From contig NZ_AWZR01000003.1 in the NCBI RefSeq assembly GCF_000472505.1, positions 1 to 64,000 of the forward strand: 64,000 bases of DNA, in the 5' to 3' direction. Positions 1-8,252 of this stretch are shown piece by piece (position 1 is the first letter of the stretch; every line of letters starts with the position of its first letter). The translations under genes and the position numbers were made by a program. The DNA comes from Luteimonas sp. J29 (GTDB lineage: Bacteria > Pseudomonadota > Gammaproteobacteria > Xanthomonadales > Xanthomonadaceae). The notes below the pieces were generated by a model. The model had not been told where the DNA came from. It saw only the letters and a list, made by a program, of their open reading frames with translations, and ran no database searches.

Positions 1-155
1 ATGAGCGCCGCGACGGAGCCCCGGGTGCGCTTCGCTTACCCGGGCTACGCGATTGGCGGCGCGTAGCCCGGATAAGGCCGCAGGCCGCATCCGGGACACG
101 CGGCAATGAGCGCCGCGACGGGGTCCCGGGTGCGCTTCGCTTACCCGGGCTACGC
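1..155. repeat. REP/BIME-like palindromic repeat, partly tandem
   Basis: Two copies of a forward element (19-50 and 124-155) read CCCGGGTGCGCTTCGC followed by TTACCCGGGCTACGC. Between them, at 61-96, is an inverted relative beginning GCGTAGCCCGGATAAGGCCG, separated from the first copy by 10 nt. Positions 1-16 recur at 106-121, so the block looks like a partial tandem duplication of about 105 bp. The same forward-10 nt-inverse arrangement recurs at 1416-1492. This is the architecture of bacterial interspersed mosaic elements; transcription-related roles are not shown by the sequence. Confidence 0.8.
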
Positions 156-181
156 GTCGGGGTACGCGTCGTGCGTCGGGT

Positions 182-1120
182 TCACCCGTGGGCACAACCT
201 GGCCCGTCGCCGGCTTGCGGCATGAAGCGCAGGAACCAGTGGCCGACGCGCTCGCGCACGGCGGCGACGTCGTCCTCCGTCTGCATGGCGTGCGGCAGTT
301 CCGCGACCATCTCCAGTCGCAGCCTGCATGCCTGCGCACCGGCGTAGTGCGGAACCAGCGCCTCGTGCAGCGCACGCACGCCTTCGTCGGCGATCATCGC
401 GTCGCGGGCGCCATGCACCACCAGCACCGCCGGCGGCGGGCTTCCGGCCGCAATGTCGGCGGCCCGCTTCGCGGCGTCGGTCCGTGCAGCAAGCGCGCGG
501 GATTCCGGTGTCCACGCATAGGTGCTGCCGGTCGCGCGCTCGTAGGCCGCGACCGACGCACCCAGGCCGATCGATGCATTCAGGACAACGCCCACGGCCA
601 CCGGCACCTCGCGCTCGGCCAGCGCGTACAGCGCGGCCGCGCCACCCGCGGAGAACCCGAACAGCCCGATGGCCTGCCCCTCCGCCAGGCATCCTTCCCG
701 CCGCAACGCCGCTGCCACGCGCGGCAGTTCGTGCGCGGCACCCATCACCACCGGCTGGTACACGCCGGTTGCCAGGTCCTCCGACTGGCGTTTCGCCAAC
801 GCGCCGGGATCGTCCAACGCACGCCGGCCGAACAACGGCAGCCCTGCATAGACCTTCACTGCCGGTACCTCGTCCAGCGGCAGCAGCGACATCAGCGCCG
901 CCTCGCTGTCCGGCGGCCCGAATCCATGCCAGAGCACGATGGGCGGCATGCGCACCTCCGGCGGGATACGGACCAGCGCTGGCACGCCGTCCAGATCGGC
1001 CTCGATGACGCGAACGTCCTGGCCGGACGGCGCACACATCGGCTGTCGGGTTTCGCCACCGTCCGCGGCCAGTGCCAGAACCGGAAGACAGCAGACCAGG
1101 GCCACCAGGGCGCGTCGCAT
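182..1120 (-). CDS. exported alpha/beta hydrolase (dienelactone-hydrolase-like)
   Basis: A 312-residue protein. It opens with a signal peptide (MRRALVALVCCLPVLALAADG), so it is probably periplasmic or secreted. The serine-hydrolase nucleophile elbow GFSAGG lies near residue 156, preceded by LFG. Downstream come VVHGARDAMI, which supplies the likely acid region, and ELPHAM, which supplies the likely catalytic His near the C-terminus. WHGFG near residue 55 fits the oxyanion loop. The start at 1120 was chosen because it places the signal peptide at the N-terminus; a longer open frame upstream is low-quality GC-rich sequence. The substrate is unknown. Neighbours are REP repeats and a GH51 glycosidase, so a role in processing acylated plant polysaccharide is conceivable but only inference. 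Confidence 0.75.
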   Translation of the reverse strand: MRRALVALVCCLPVLALAADGGETRQPMCAPSGQDVRVIEADLDGVPALVRIPPEVRMPPIVLWHGFGPPDSEAALMSLLPLDEVPAVKVYAGLPLFGRRALDDPGALAKRQSEDLATGVYQPVVMGAAHELPRVAAALRREGCLAEGQAIGLFGFSAGGAAALYALAEREVPVAVGVVLNASIGLGASVAAYERATGSTYAWTPESRALAARTDAAKRAADIAAGSPPPAVLVVHGARDAMIADEGVRALHEALVPHYAGAQACRLRLEMVAELPHAMQTEDDVAAVRERVGHWFLRFMPQAGDGPGCAHG

Positions 1121-1415
1121 GCATCGGCTCCGGCGAGGATGAACACCGGATTGTCGCGACAGCCGTCGTGATGGGCAGGCCCATTCGTCATGCATGCGAA
1201 GGCGCGAACACGATCCGCACAACCGGCGCACATCAGCCTCCGGGGGAGCGCCGGCGCGACGATTGGCTCCGTGCGGTCGCTCTCTTCGACCGGACTCCCC
1301 GGAGCATCCGCTGTCCGTGTCCGGCCACGCCCCGAAGCACGGCGGTCCGGCGCGTCGTGCGGACAAGGTAGGGGGCCGCATGTCGGGACGCGCGGCGACG
1401 GGTGTCTCAACGAAT
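1121..1415. other. intergenic region, no gene seen
   Basis: About 295 bases between the start of the exported hydrolase and the next REP-like unit. It holds only overlapping GC-rich open frames without a convincing start or composition. No promoter or RNA gene could be supported. Confidence 0.5.
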
Positions 1416-1492
1416 CCCCGGGTGCGCTTCGCTTACCCGGGCTACGCGATGGGCAGTGCGTAGCCCGGATAAGGCCGAAGGCCGCATCCGGG
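1416..1492. repeat. REP/BIME-like unit, second copy
   Basis: The forward element is at 1416-1447 (identical to the one at 19-50). The inverted partner is at 1458-1492 (GCGTAGCCCGGATAAGGCCG, then AAGGCCGCATCCGGG). The spacer is again 10 nt. A degenerate further copy, CCCCGGGTGTCCCG, follows near 1516. The unit lies between the 3' end of the GH51 gene and the intergenic region, where such elements are commonly found. Confidence 0.8.
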
Positions 1493-1551
1493 GCCGCGCG
1501 GTGACGGGCGCCCCGGCGAATCCCCGGGTGTCCCGCGATGGCCCGGGGCGG

Positions 1552-3639
1552 TCAGGCGCGTTCGAAGTGGTAGATCTCCACGCTCACCGGGGCGATGGTC
1601 AGCGAACCGGCCGAGGCGTCGAACGTGGACTCCTTCGCACCCACCGTCTCCGGCTCCCCGAGCGGATTCTTCGCATCCGGGCCGGGGCCGGTGAACTTCC
1701 AGCAGCGCCCCGACGCCTTCGGCCGGAAGCCCTCCAGCGCGAGCGCGAAGCTGTGCGGCTCCTCGGTGCCGTTGACCACGGCCAGGGCCAGGGTCCGGCC
1801 GTCGGCCGTCAGCGCCGCGGACATGTCCAGCGGATACGTGTCGCCACCGGTGTTGACGCTGGGCTGGTCGCCGCCGACCGGGTACTTGGGCGGCGGCGTG
1901 GGCGAGTCGCCGTTGACCGCCACCGGCACGGTGCCGAAGCGCTCCTGGTAGAACTGGAACATCCGCCCCTTGATGCTGATCTGCGAGCGCGTGCGGTCGA
2001 AGTTCATCCACGCGGTGGCCATGGTGTAGCCGGCCATCTCGATGAAGTCGGTGTGGCGGAAGAACTCGTGGAACGCGGCGGCGATCGCCAGGGCACCCTT
2101 GAGGTCGTCCTCGAAATGGAAGGCCCACTCGTCGAAGAACACCTTGACGCTGCCCTTCTCCAGTTCCGGGAAGTGCTTCTTGTACTCCTCCCACGCGTCC
2201 ACCATGGTGCGGATGCGGTCGGGCATCTGGTGCACCCATTCGTTCAAGGTCTGGTTGACGTCGACGAGCTTCCCGGTGGCCAGGTCGAACCGCTTGTTCG
2301 CCGGCGGATAGGCATGGGTGCCCAGCGCGTCGAACTTGCCCCAGCTGTTCTTGAACATGCCATAGGCCCAGTCGCGCTCGGAGCCGACGTGCACCTGCGG
2401 CTGGCCGGCGATGAAGATGCCCTGCCCGGTGGTCATCTCGTCGACGAAGCCGCCGGGGGCCACGATGTAGATGTCCGGGTCGACCTTGCGCATCGCGTCC
2501 ACGAACATGTTGTGCTTGATCGTGTACTGCTCGCGCGCCATGTGCCCGAACTGCCAGTGGCCGTACATCTCGTTGCCCACCGCCCAGTACTTCACGCCGT
2601 AGGGCTCGGCACGGCCGTTGGCCGCCCGCTTCGCGCCCCACTCGGTGTCGGCGCTGCCGTTGACGTACTCGACCAGCTGGGCGCCGGAGCGCGGGTCGCC
2701 GAACCCGGTGTTCACGCACCAGAACGGCTCGCACTCGATCAGCTCGCACAGCTGCAGCAGCTCGTCCACGCCCACGTCGTTGGGCTGCACCGCGTTCCAC
2801 ACCGGATCCAGGATCGGCGGGCGCCGGTCGGGGTCGCCGATGCTGTGCTCCCAGTCGTGGGCGGAGATGAAGTTGCCGCCCGGCATCCGCAGGATGTGGC
2901 AGTTCATCTGCTTCATCAGCGCCACGGTGTCGGCGCGGAACCCGCGGACGTTGTCGGCCGGCATCAGCGACACCGCCCCCACGCCGAAGCGGCCGCGGCC
3001 CTCGCCGACGATCTCCAGGCGGGCGTCGGTGGTGTCGATGCCGGGGTCGAAGCTGAAGCGCTGCGTCCCCCACTGCGACGACGCGCGCACCCGGGTCGAG
3101 AGCGCCTCGCGGCCTTGGCCGGGGACCAGCCGGACCGTCACCGTCACGCCCGGGTCGGCCCACAGCACAATGCGCCCGTTGTAGGCGGTGCCGGACTTCA
3201 GCGCCAGCCCGTGCTGCACCATCCCCCGCTCCTGCGCACCGTCGAGGGTGACGACCGGGCTGTGCTCGCCCACGTACGGGCGCTCGGTATCCAGCGCGAT
3301 CGCCGACACGGGGCCGATGGCGACCCACTTCTCCATGTAGCCCATCGCGCCGCGGCGATCGTCGGGCTTCCTGTCGCGCTCGGCCAGGACGCCGTAGTAG
3401 AACTTGCGGTCGTCGAGCGTCTCGCTCCACAGGCTGTGGTTGATCAGGTTGCCGATGTGCTCGATGAAGCCGCCGTAGATCATCGGCGAGATCGGCGGAC
3501 GCGTGGCTCCGGTATCGATCGTGGCCCGGATGCCGCCGGGCGCCGCGAACACCGGCGGAATCCAGGCCGCCGCGCCCAGCGCCGCCGAGCCCAGCAACAG
3601 GTTGCGCCGCATCAGGTCCACCTTGTGTCGATCCGCCAT
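1552..3639 (-). CDS. alpha-L-arabinofuranosidase, glycoside hydrolase family 51
   Basis: A 695-residue exo-enzyme predicted to release terminal arabinofuranose from arabinoxylan, arabinan or their oligosaccharides. The N-terminus carries MRRNLLLGSAALGAAAW, a twin-Arg-like signal peptide, so it is probably periplasmic. GH51 hallmarks are present: the acid/base Glu in WAVGNEMYGHWQ near residue 355 and the nucleophile Glu in VFFDEWAFHF near residue 502, on a (beta/alpha)8 core. The beta-sandwich C-terminal domain ends with SVEIYHFERA. Length is somewhat above the usual 500-650. The start at 3639 has GGAGG nine bases upstream; a second Met at residue 10 directly begins the signal peptide. Together with the GH8 enzyme at 32 kb it suggests hemicellulose use. 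Confidence 0.9.
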   Translation of the reverse strand: MADRHKVDLMRRNLLLGSAALGAAAWIPPVFAAPGGIRATIDTGATRPPISPMIYGGFIEHIGNLINHSLWSETLDDRKFYYGVLAERDRKPDDRRGAMGYMEKWVAIGPVSAIALDTERPYVGEHSPVVTLDGAQERGMVQHGLALKSGTAYNGRIVLWADPGVTVTVRLVPGQGREALSTRVRASSQWGTQRFSFDPGIDTTDARLEIVGEGRGRFGVGAVSLMPADNVRGFRADTVALMKQMNCHILRMPGGNFISAHDWEHSIGDPDRRPPILDPVWNAVQPNDVGVDELLQLCELIECEPFWCVNTGFGDPRSGAQLVEYVNGSADTEWGAKRAANGRAEPYGVKYWAVGNEMYGHWQFGHMAREQYTIKHNMFVDAMRKVDPDIYIVAPGGFVDEMTTGQGIFIAGQPQVHVGSERDWAYGMFKNSWGKFDALGTHAYPPANKRFDLATGKLVDVNQTLNEWVHQMPDRIRTMVDAWEEYKKHFPELEKGSVKVFFDEWAFHFEDDLKGALAIAAAFHEFFRHTDFIEMAGYTMATAWMNFDRTRSQISIKGRMFQFYQERFGTVPVAVNGDSPTPPPKYPVGGDQPSVNTGGDTYPLDMSAALTADGRTLALAVVNGTEEPHSFALALEGFRPKASGRCWKFTGPGPDAKNPLGEPETVGAKESTFDASAGSLTIAPVSVEIYHFERA

Positions 3640-4171
3640 CCTTCATCGCCTCCAGCATGGTTCGGGGTGCCGCGCGCGCGGGACCGGGCCGATGCCGTGC
3701 ACCACCACGAGTGCCGGCGCGCGCCGGCACAGCATAGCCGCGGCCGGCCGTGGCGCTTGCCGTTCCAGCCATGCGGATTGGGCGCCGAGACATGCCAATA
3801 CGGACATGGCATGAGATGGATCCAGGTGCATCCCGGGGGAAGATCCCGCCGCGCGTGCCAGCAGCCACGATGCGTGGCCTCCGCGCTGCCCGTCGGCCCG
3901 CGGATGACTCGAGGCGCATCCACCCCTCCGCGTCTTGTGTGCGAATGATTCGGGCGCGGCGGTCCGCGTCGTCCGGGGCGAACCACGCACGGCAATTGGC
4001 GACCCGACCGCTGGCCGCCGGGCGAGCCCTGCCACCTGTTGACGCGGGTCAGCGGGAGTCTGCTAGATTCCCGGTCGGCCCACGCGCGGGCATGGGGAAT
4101 CAGTCCGGACTCGCCAGCGGGACGCCGTCGAAGACGGCGCGCGGTGTACTGCGCCTGCTGCGACTGTCCGA
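3640..4171. other. 532-base intergenic region
   Basis: No convincing gene. It contains an inverted repeat CATGCCA / TGGCATG at 3791-3797 and 3807-3813 with a 9-base loop, which could be an operator or hairpin. It also holds a likely promoter for the following gene near 4039-4069. Confidence 0.5.
4039..4069 (+). promoter_or_regulatory. candidate sigma70 promoter, extended -10
   Basis: TTGACG at 4039-4044 and TGCTAGATT at 4061-4069 (extended TGn plus TAGATT), spaced 19 bases, about 120 bases before the following coding region. AT-rich islands like this are rare in this GC-rich window. Spacing is long, so this is a candidate only. Confidence 0.4.
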
Positions 4172-4189
4172 ATGCGATCGGGGGGAATC

Positions 4190-6370
4190 GTGGGGCGAAT
4201 CAGACTTCTCGGAGTGGTGGCACTCCTGTGCGTGGCGTGCGTGGTCCGGGCCTCCGGGACGGACGACCTGGCCGCGAAATGGGGCGTGTACTGGACGCTG
4301 GCGGGCAAGTCCGTCGGCCCGTCCAACCAGGGCAATACCATCTCCTGGACCTGGCTGACCCACGGCAAGACCCTGCGCCAGGTCACGACGGGCCCGGATG
4401 GCAAGCAGATTGCCGCCGATCGCATTTACCTCGACGACAACGGCACGTTGAAGATCTTCACCCGCGAGCAGTCGATGTTCGGCACCGTCTATGGCGGCCA
4501 GGCCGAGCCCGACGGCAGCCTCGTCTTCAACAACGGAGGCTGGGGTGGCTTCGCGCTGCAGCTGGAGGGCGAGGACCTGGTCTACCGGGCCGTGAAGTGG
4601 CGACGGGCAGGCCCCGAGATCCGCGAGGAAACCGAACGGTTCCCCGCGGTGAGGTCCAGCCTCCTTGCCGGCGGGGAAGGCTCCGGCGGGGCCGGTGACG
4701 ACGCCGCGACGAGGCCGGTGGACAGCGCGGTGGCAGGGCCCGCCGCGGAGTCCGGCTCCGGGCCGGCCGCGTCGACGCGCTCGACCCTGCCGGCCGACGG
4801 CACGGCCTACCTGGAACTGGGCCAGGAGGTCCAGGGAGAACTGGCCCACGAAGTCCTGAGTCTCCACGGAGCGCCCGTCGGCGCCTATCGCATCCGGGGC
4901 ACGAAGGGCCAACGGATCTGCGTACGGGTGGCGTCCGACGATGCCTACGTCCACGCGACGATGTCCACCTCGCTGAGATGGTCGCGGAACGAGGAATACA
5001 CGACCTTCCTTCCCCCGTGGCATGAGGACATCCCGGCCGACCGGCGGCCCGCCCGTCGCGCTCCGGCCACCATGCTTGTCAGGATGACCGGTCGCGAGCG
5101 GATCCTCTGGGTCGGGGGCTTCAGCCCCAGCCTGCGCGACCACCTCGGCACGACATACCAGCATTTCAATTACCTGCACAACGAAGGCGGCATGGCCCGG
5201 CAGGGCAGCTTCGTGCTGCAGGTGTGGGACGCCGAACTCCCCGAACCCGTCGCCCGCGACCCGCGCCTGGCCGCGGCACGGCATCCCGGGGCCTCGGAGA
5301 CGCCTTGGCTGGGCGACCTGAAGGGCATCCTCGACCAGCCGTGGCTCAACGAGGCCAACGGCCTGATCTCCCAGCTCAGCCTCGAGGATGGTCGCCTGGT
5401 GCAACGGCTGATCGACTCCGCCACGGGCAAGCGACTCGCAGACCGGGTGTACGCGCCCACCGGACGCCGCGGCGAGTTCCGCCGGACCCTCGACGGCCAC
5501 GTGCTCGAGGTGCAATGCGACGGCTCCTGGACACTCTCCGACGGGAAATACGTCACCCATGCATGGAGGCAGGGCGACGGGATCCAGTGGAAGTACATGC
5601 CGGTCGCTACCTCCGCCTACATGACCGCCGGTCATCTCGTACCATCCCAGATGAAGCGGTCCGCCTGGGTCGTGCCGACCAACGAAAGCATCGCAAGGGT
5701 CCAGGCCAACCTCGCTGCGGAGCGCGAGAACGCGCGGCTCGCCGCGGAAGCGCGCGCCCGCGAGCAGGACGAACGCCAGGCCATCTTCTTCGGCGCCCTC
5801 GGGGGCTTCGCGTCCGGCCTGAACAGCGCCGTCCAGGACCAGCGGCGCATGGAAGATGGATTCCGCCACGCCCGCGTGCAGGGCATGCGCGACGGCATGG
5901 CGGCACGTGCGGCCATCGATGCCTCGGAGCTGGCCGCGCGACTCGCCAGCGCGTCTTCGTCGAGTCCGTCCGCATCGCGCCCGGCGCAGGGCGCGGGCAC
6001 CGGCAGTTCGCTGCCGACCGGGCCGGCGCAGGCCACGTCGCCTGCGTCACCCGTCGCGGCCTCCTCTTCGGCCGCGGCTGGCGAACCGCCGTTCCATTCC
6101 GCCTGCATGATCATCCAGGAGGTCCAGGAAGGGCGCCGGGGCGCACGGCTCCTGCTCTCGAGCATCGGCCAGATGGGCGCCGAAGCGCCCGATGCGTTCC
6201 GGCTGGCGGACAACTTCAGGCAGGACGCAGGCAGACGCTACGGACAGGTGCCCTCCGCGCTGTGCATGAGTGACCGCGACCGCGCCAGGCTGGAACAGAC
6301 GATCGAATCGTCGATCCGGCAGCATTCGGGCAAGGAGATCGTGCGCACGGGCATCGCGCCGCGGCTGTAA
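4190..6370 (+). CDS. large exported protein of unknown function
   Basis: About 726 residues. I do not recognise a family. It starts with a signal peptide (MGRIRLLGVVALLCVACV), suggesting periplasmic or surface location. A GTG start at 4190 is preferred because GGGGGAA lies just upstream; an in-frame ATG at 4172 has no ribosome site. Two regions look alike: about residues 20-145 and about 375-485 both have the pattern of a beta-strand-rich unit with a TGPDGK- or DSATGK-type turn followed by A-D-R-[IV]-Y, suggesting an internal duplication. A low-complexity Ala/Gly/Ser stretch lies between them. After the second unit comes a helical, charged segment rich in Ala, Arg and Glu, then an Ala/Ser-rich linker. 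The C-terminal 90 residues contain two Cys (SACMII and SALCMS). Confidence 0.6.
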   Translation: MGRIRLLGVVALLCVACVVRASGTDDLAAKWGVYWTLAGKSVGPSNQGNTISWTWLTHGKTLRQVTTGPDGKQIAADRIYLDDNGTLKIFTREQSMFGTVYGGQAEPDGSLVFNNGGWGGFALQLEGEDLVYRAVKWRRAGPEIREETERFPAVRSSLLAGGEGSGGAGDDAATRPVDSAVAGPAAESGSGPAASTRSTLPADGTAYLELGQEVQGELAHEVLSLHGAPVGAYRIRGTKGQRICVRVASDDAYVHATMSTSLRWSRNEEYTTFLPPWHEDIPADRRPARRAPATMLVRMTGRERILWVGGFSPSLRDHLGTTYQHFNYLHNEGGMARQGSFVLQVWDAELPEPVARDPRLAAARHPGASETPWLGDLKGILDQPWLNEANGLISQLSLEDGRLVQRLIDSATGKRLADRVYAPTGRRGEFRRTLDGHVLEVQCDGSWTLSDGKYVTHAWRQGDGIQWKYMPVATSAYMTAGHLVPSQMKRSAWVVPTNESIARVQANLAAERENARLAAEARAREQDERQAIFFGALGGFASGLNSAVQDQRRMEDGFRHARVQGMRDGMAARAAIDASELAARLASASSSSPSASRPAQGAGTGSSLPTGPAQATSPASPVAASSSAAAGEPPFHSACMIIQEVQEGRRGARLLLSSIGQMGAEAPDAFRLADNFRQDAGRRYGQVPSALCMSDRDRARLEQTIESSIRQHSGKEIVRTGIAPRL

Positions 6371-6371
6371 G

Positions 6372-6393
6372 AAAGGGGACGGAGGGAATTAAG
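6372..6393 (+). repeat. left 22-bp inverted repeat of the RAYT locus
   Basis: Begins AAAGGGGACGGAGGG and ends GAATTAAG. It starts two bases after the stop codon of the upstream unknown gene. It is the exact reverse complement of 7236-7257. Confidence 0.85.
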
Positions 6394-6490
6394 GGAATGG
6401 GAGTTTCCTCACGCCCCCTGCCCCCAAAAACCGATCGCCGGCAGGCCGGCGCTGCGGCACCTTCGAGGCACATCCCAAGCCTCGGCTGCG

Positions 6491-7204
6491 ATGCCTCGCC
6501 AGCCCAGACTCGAACTGCCCGGCGTCCCGCTGCACGTCACCCAGCGCGGCGTGAACCGCTGTGCCATCTTCCTCGACGACGAGGACCGTCACCACTACCG
6601 CCGTGTGCTTCGCGAGGCGTGCCGCCGGCACGGGGTCTGCGTCCATGCCTTCGTCCTCATGGACAACCATGTCCACCTGCTGCTCTCAGCCGTGCAGAGG
6701 GGCGTGATCTCCCAGGCGCTCCGCCGCGCCGGCCAGGCCTATGTGCAGGCGTTCAACCTGCGACACGGGCGCTGCGGCACGCTCTGGCAGGGCCGCTTCA
6801 AGTCAACTCTGGTGGATTCGGACGCCTACGCGCTGCGCGTGATCCGCTACATCGAGCTGAATCCGGTGCGGGCGGCCATGGTGGAACGCCCTGACCACTA
6901 CAGGTGGTCCAGTGTCCACACCCACCTGGGCACGGCACAGGATCCTCTCCTGACCCCACATCCGGTCTACCTCGCCCTGGCTGCGGACCGTGCCGGCCGT
7001 GCAGCGGCGTGGCACCGCTGGCTCAACGCCCCGCTCGATCCGGAAGAAGTTGCCCGAATCCGGGCCTGCATGGCACAGGAGCGCGCGCTTGGCGAGCCCC
7101 GTTTCCAGGCGATGGTGGAGAAAGCGCTGGGCCAGCCCGCGAGCCTGCGACCGCGTGGAAGGCCGCCGCTTCGACGGCCCAACGGGAGCGCGGCGGGAAG
7201 CTAG
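6491..7204 (+). CDS. REP-associated tyrosine (Y1) transposase, IS200-like
   Basis: A 237-residue protein of the TnpA_REP/RAYT group of HUH endonucleases. The start reads MPRQPRLELPGVPLHVTQRG, typical of the family. The HUH motif is DNHVHLLL near residue 56. The Tyr-containing helix is QAYVQAFNLRHGRCGTLWQG, and the conserved RYIELNPVRA and WSS follow. The C-terminal third is a basic, Pro/Arg-rich tail. RAYTs are usually single-copy domesticated enzymes that nick and move REP palindromes; this one has its own perfect inverted repeat pair. Whether it also acts on the other palindrome families in this window cannot be read from sequence. Confidence 0.9.
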   Translation: MPRQPRLELPGVPLHVTQRGVNRCAIFLDDEDRHHYRRVLREACRRHGVCVHAFVLMDNHVHLLLSAVQRGVISQALRRAGQAYVQAFNLRHGRCGTLWQGRFKSTLVDSDAYALRVIRYIELNPVRAAMVERPDHYRWSSVHTHLGTAQDPLLTPHPVYLALAADRAGRAAAWHRWLNAPLDPEEVARIRACMAQERALGEPRFQAMVEKALGQPASLRPRGRPPLRRPNGSAAGS

Positions 7205-7235
7205 TGCCCGCTGTCGCTCGAGTTCCGCTCGGGGT

Positions 7236-7257
7236 CTTAATTCCCTCCGTCCCCTTT
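7236..7257 (-). repeat. right 22-bp inverted repeat of the RAYT locus
   Basis: Reads CTTAATTCCCTCCGTCCCCT plus TT on the + strand, the exact reverse complement of 6372-6393. It lies 32 bases after the transposase stop codon. Confidence 0.85.
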
Positions 7258-7320
7258 AGCTCGGCGGGGGACTGGTCGCCGCCGCAACAGTAGCTGCGAA
7301 TGTGCGGGCGCTCGCTTTGC

Positions 7321-8046
7321 CTACTGACGGCGTGGCGCCTGCGGCAGCTCCGGCGTGGAGTCGCGCAGGATCTCGAAGTTCTCGCGGGCGCGGCGGGCCC
7401 GCTCTTCACTGACCTCGGCTGCGGCCCGCGCCTCCTGCTCCAGCCACACATGTTCGGGCACTACGTCCACGGCCCGCGGACGTTGGAAAGCGGCGTGCTC
7501 GCCGACCGGCAGCTGGCAGTTCCGGCTGAGCGTCGCCTGCTCGCGCCCTGATCGCGCCGCGGTACTCTGCACGTTGATCACTACGCCCAGCGTGTCCCCC
7601 AGGGGCTCGAGCCCCAGGCAGACCCGGTCGATCATGGCCTCACTGCGTCGCGCGTTCTGGTCGACCATCACCAGGAGGTTTGTGGCATCCAGCCACACCA
7701 CAGACGCGACTCCGTCCATGGCACTGACAACGGTCCGGGCCGATTCCCGATCGATTCGCCGGCGCACCTCCGGGATCCGTGCCGACCGCATGAAGTCCGT
7801 TTGAAGAGACTCCAGCCCTTGGCGGACCCCTTTCTGGTCACCGACGATGGCCGACGCCCGGATCCCGGCCATTGTGCCGGCCGTCTGGACTACGTCGAGG
7901 GGTTCGCCTGCGCGCTGAGGGCGCGGCTCCTGCTCGACGGCGTCGGGTCTGGCGCAGCCCCCTGGCAAACCTGTCCCCAGGAGCAGGGCAATCGAGAGTG
8001 TGCGCCAGCCGGCGGCGCGGGCGCGGTGTCCGAGGTTCCGTTCCAT
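7321..8046 (-). CDS. predicted lipoprotein of unknown function
   Basis: About 241 residues. The start at 8046 has AGGGGGAA seven bases upstream. A long hydrophobic segment (TLSIALLLGTGLPGGC) ends in a lipobox-like GGC, so the mature protein is probably anchored at Cys. The middle carries SAMDGVASVVWLDATNLLVMVD, a beta-alpha-beta-like stretch, then VCLGLEPLGDTLGVVINVQS. The last 50 residues are a charged helix (EARAAAEVSEERARRARENF). I do not recognise the family. It lies back to back with the methyltransferase island and reads away from it, so it is probably not part of that operon. Confidence 0.6.
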   Translation of the reverse strand: MERNLGHRARAAGWRTLSIALLLGTGLPGGCARPDAVEQEPRPQRAGEPLDVVQTAGTMAGIRASAIVGDQKGVRQGLESLQTDFMRSARIPEVRRRIDRESARTVVSAMDGVASVVWLDATNLLVMVDQNARRSEAMIDRVCLGLEPLGDTLGVVINVQSTAARSGREQATLSRNCQLPVGEHAAFQRPRAVDVVPEHVWLEQEARAAAEVSEERARRARENFEILRDSTPELPQAPRRQ

Positions 8047-8252
8047 GGTGTTCCCCCTGTTGCCGACCCAAGTATGGGCGACTCGAGCTTCCGGCGGGCG
8101 GGCAGCGGAGGAAAGCGGGGCAATTGGCTGGCCACCGTCGCGCCGTCGATCGGGTGTCGCGTTCAGTGAGACCGGCCCCACAGATGCTGGCCACGCGCCG
8201 CCGTCACCAGCCCCCCGCACCCCCTTCCACCCACGGGACATTCCAGGACAGA

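Larger units (their letters stand above)
6372..7257 (+). mobile_element. RAYT transposase gene bounded by a perfect inverted repeat
   Basis: The transposase gene is enclosed by a perfect 22-base inverted repeat: AAAGGGGACGGAGGGAATTA(AG) at 6372-6393 and its exact reverse complement at 7236-7257. The unit is 886 bases. A Y1 transposase flanked by short palindromic sequences in opposite orientation is the classic layout of a REP-associated tyrosine transposase locus. No target-site duplication is obvious, as expected for Y1 enzymes. Confidence 0.75.

Noticed and set aside
1402-3948. Very long open frames on both strands overlapping the GH51 gene
   Set aside because: They are GC-rich shadow frames with Arg/Ala/Gly-rich, family-less translations. 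The GH51 frame has signal peptide and catalytic motifs.
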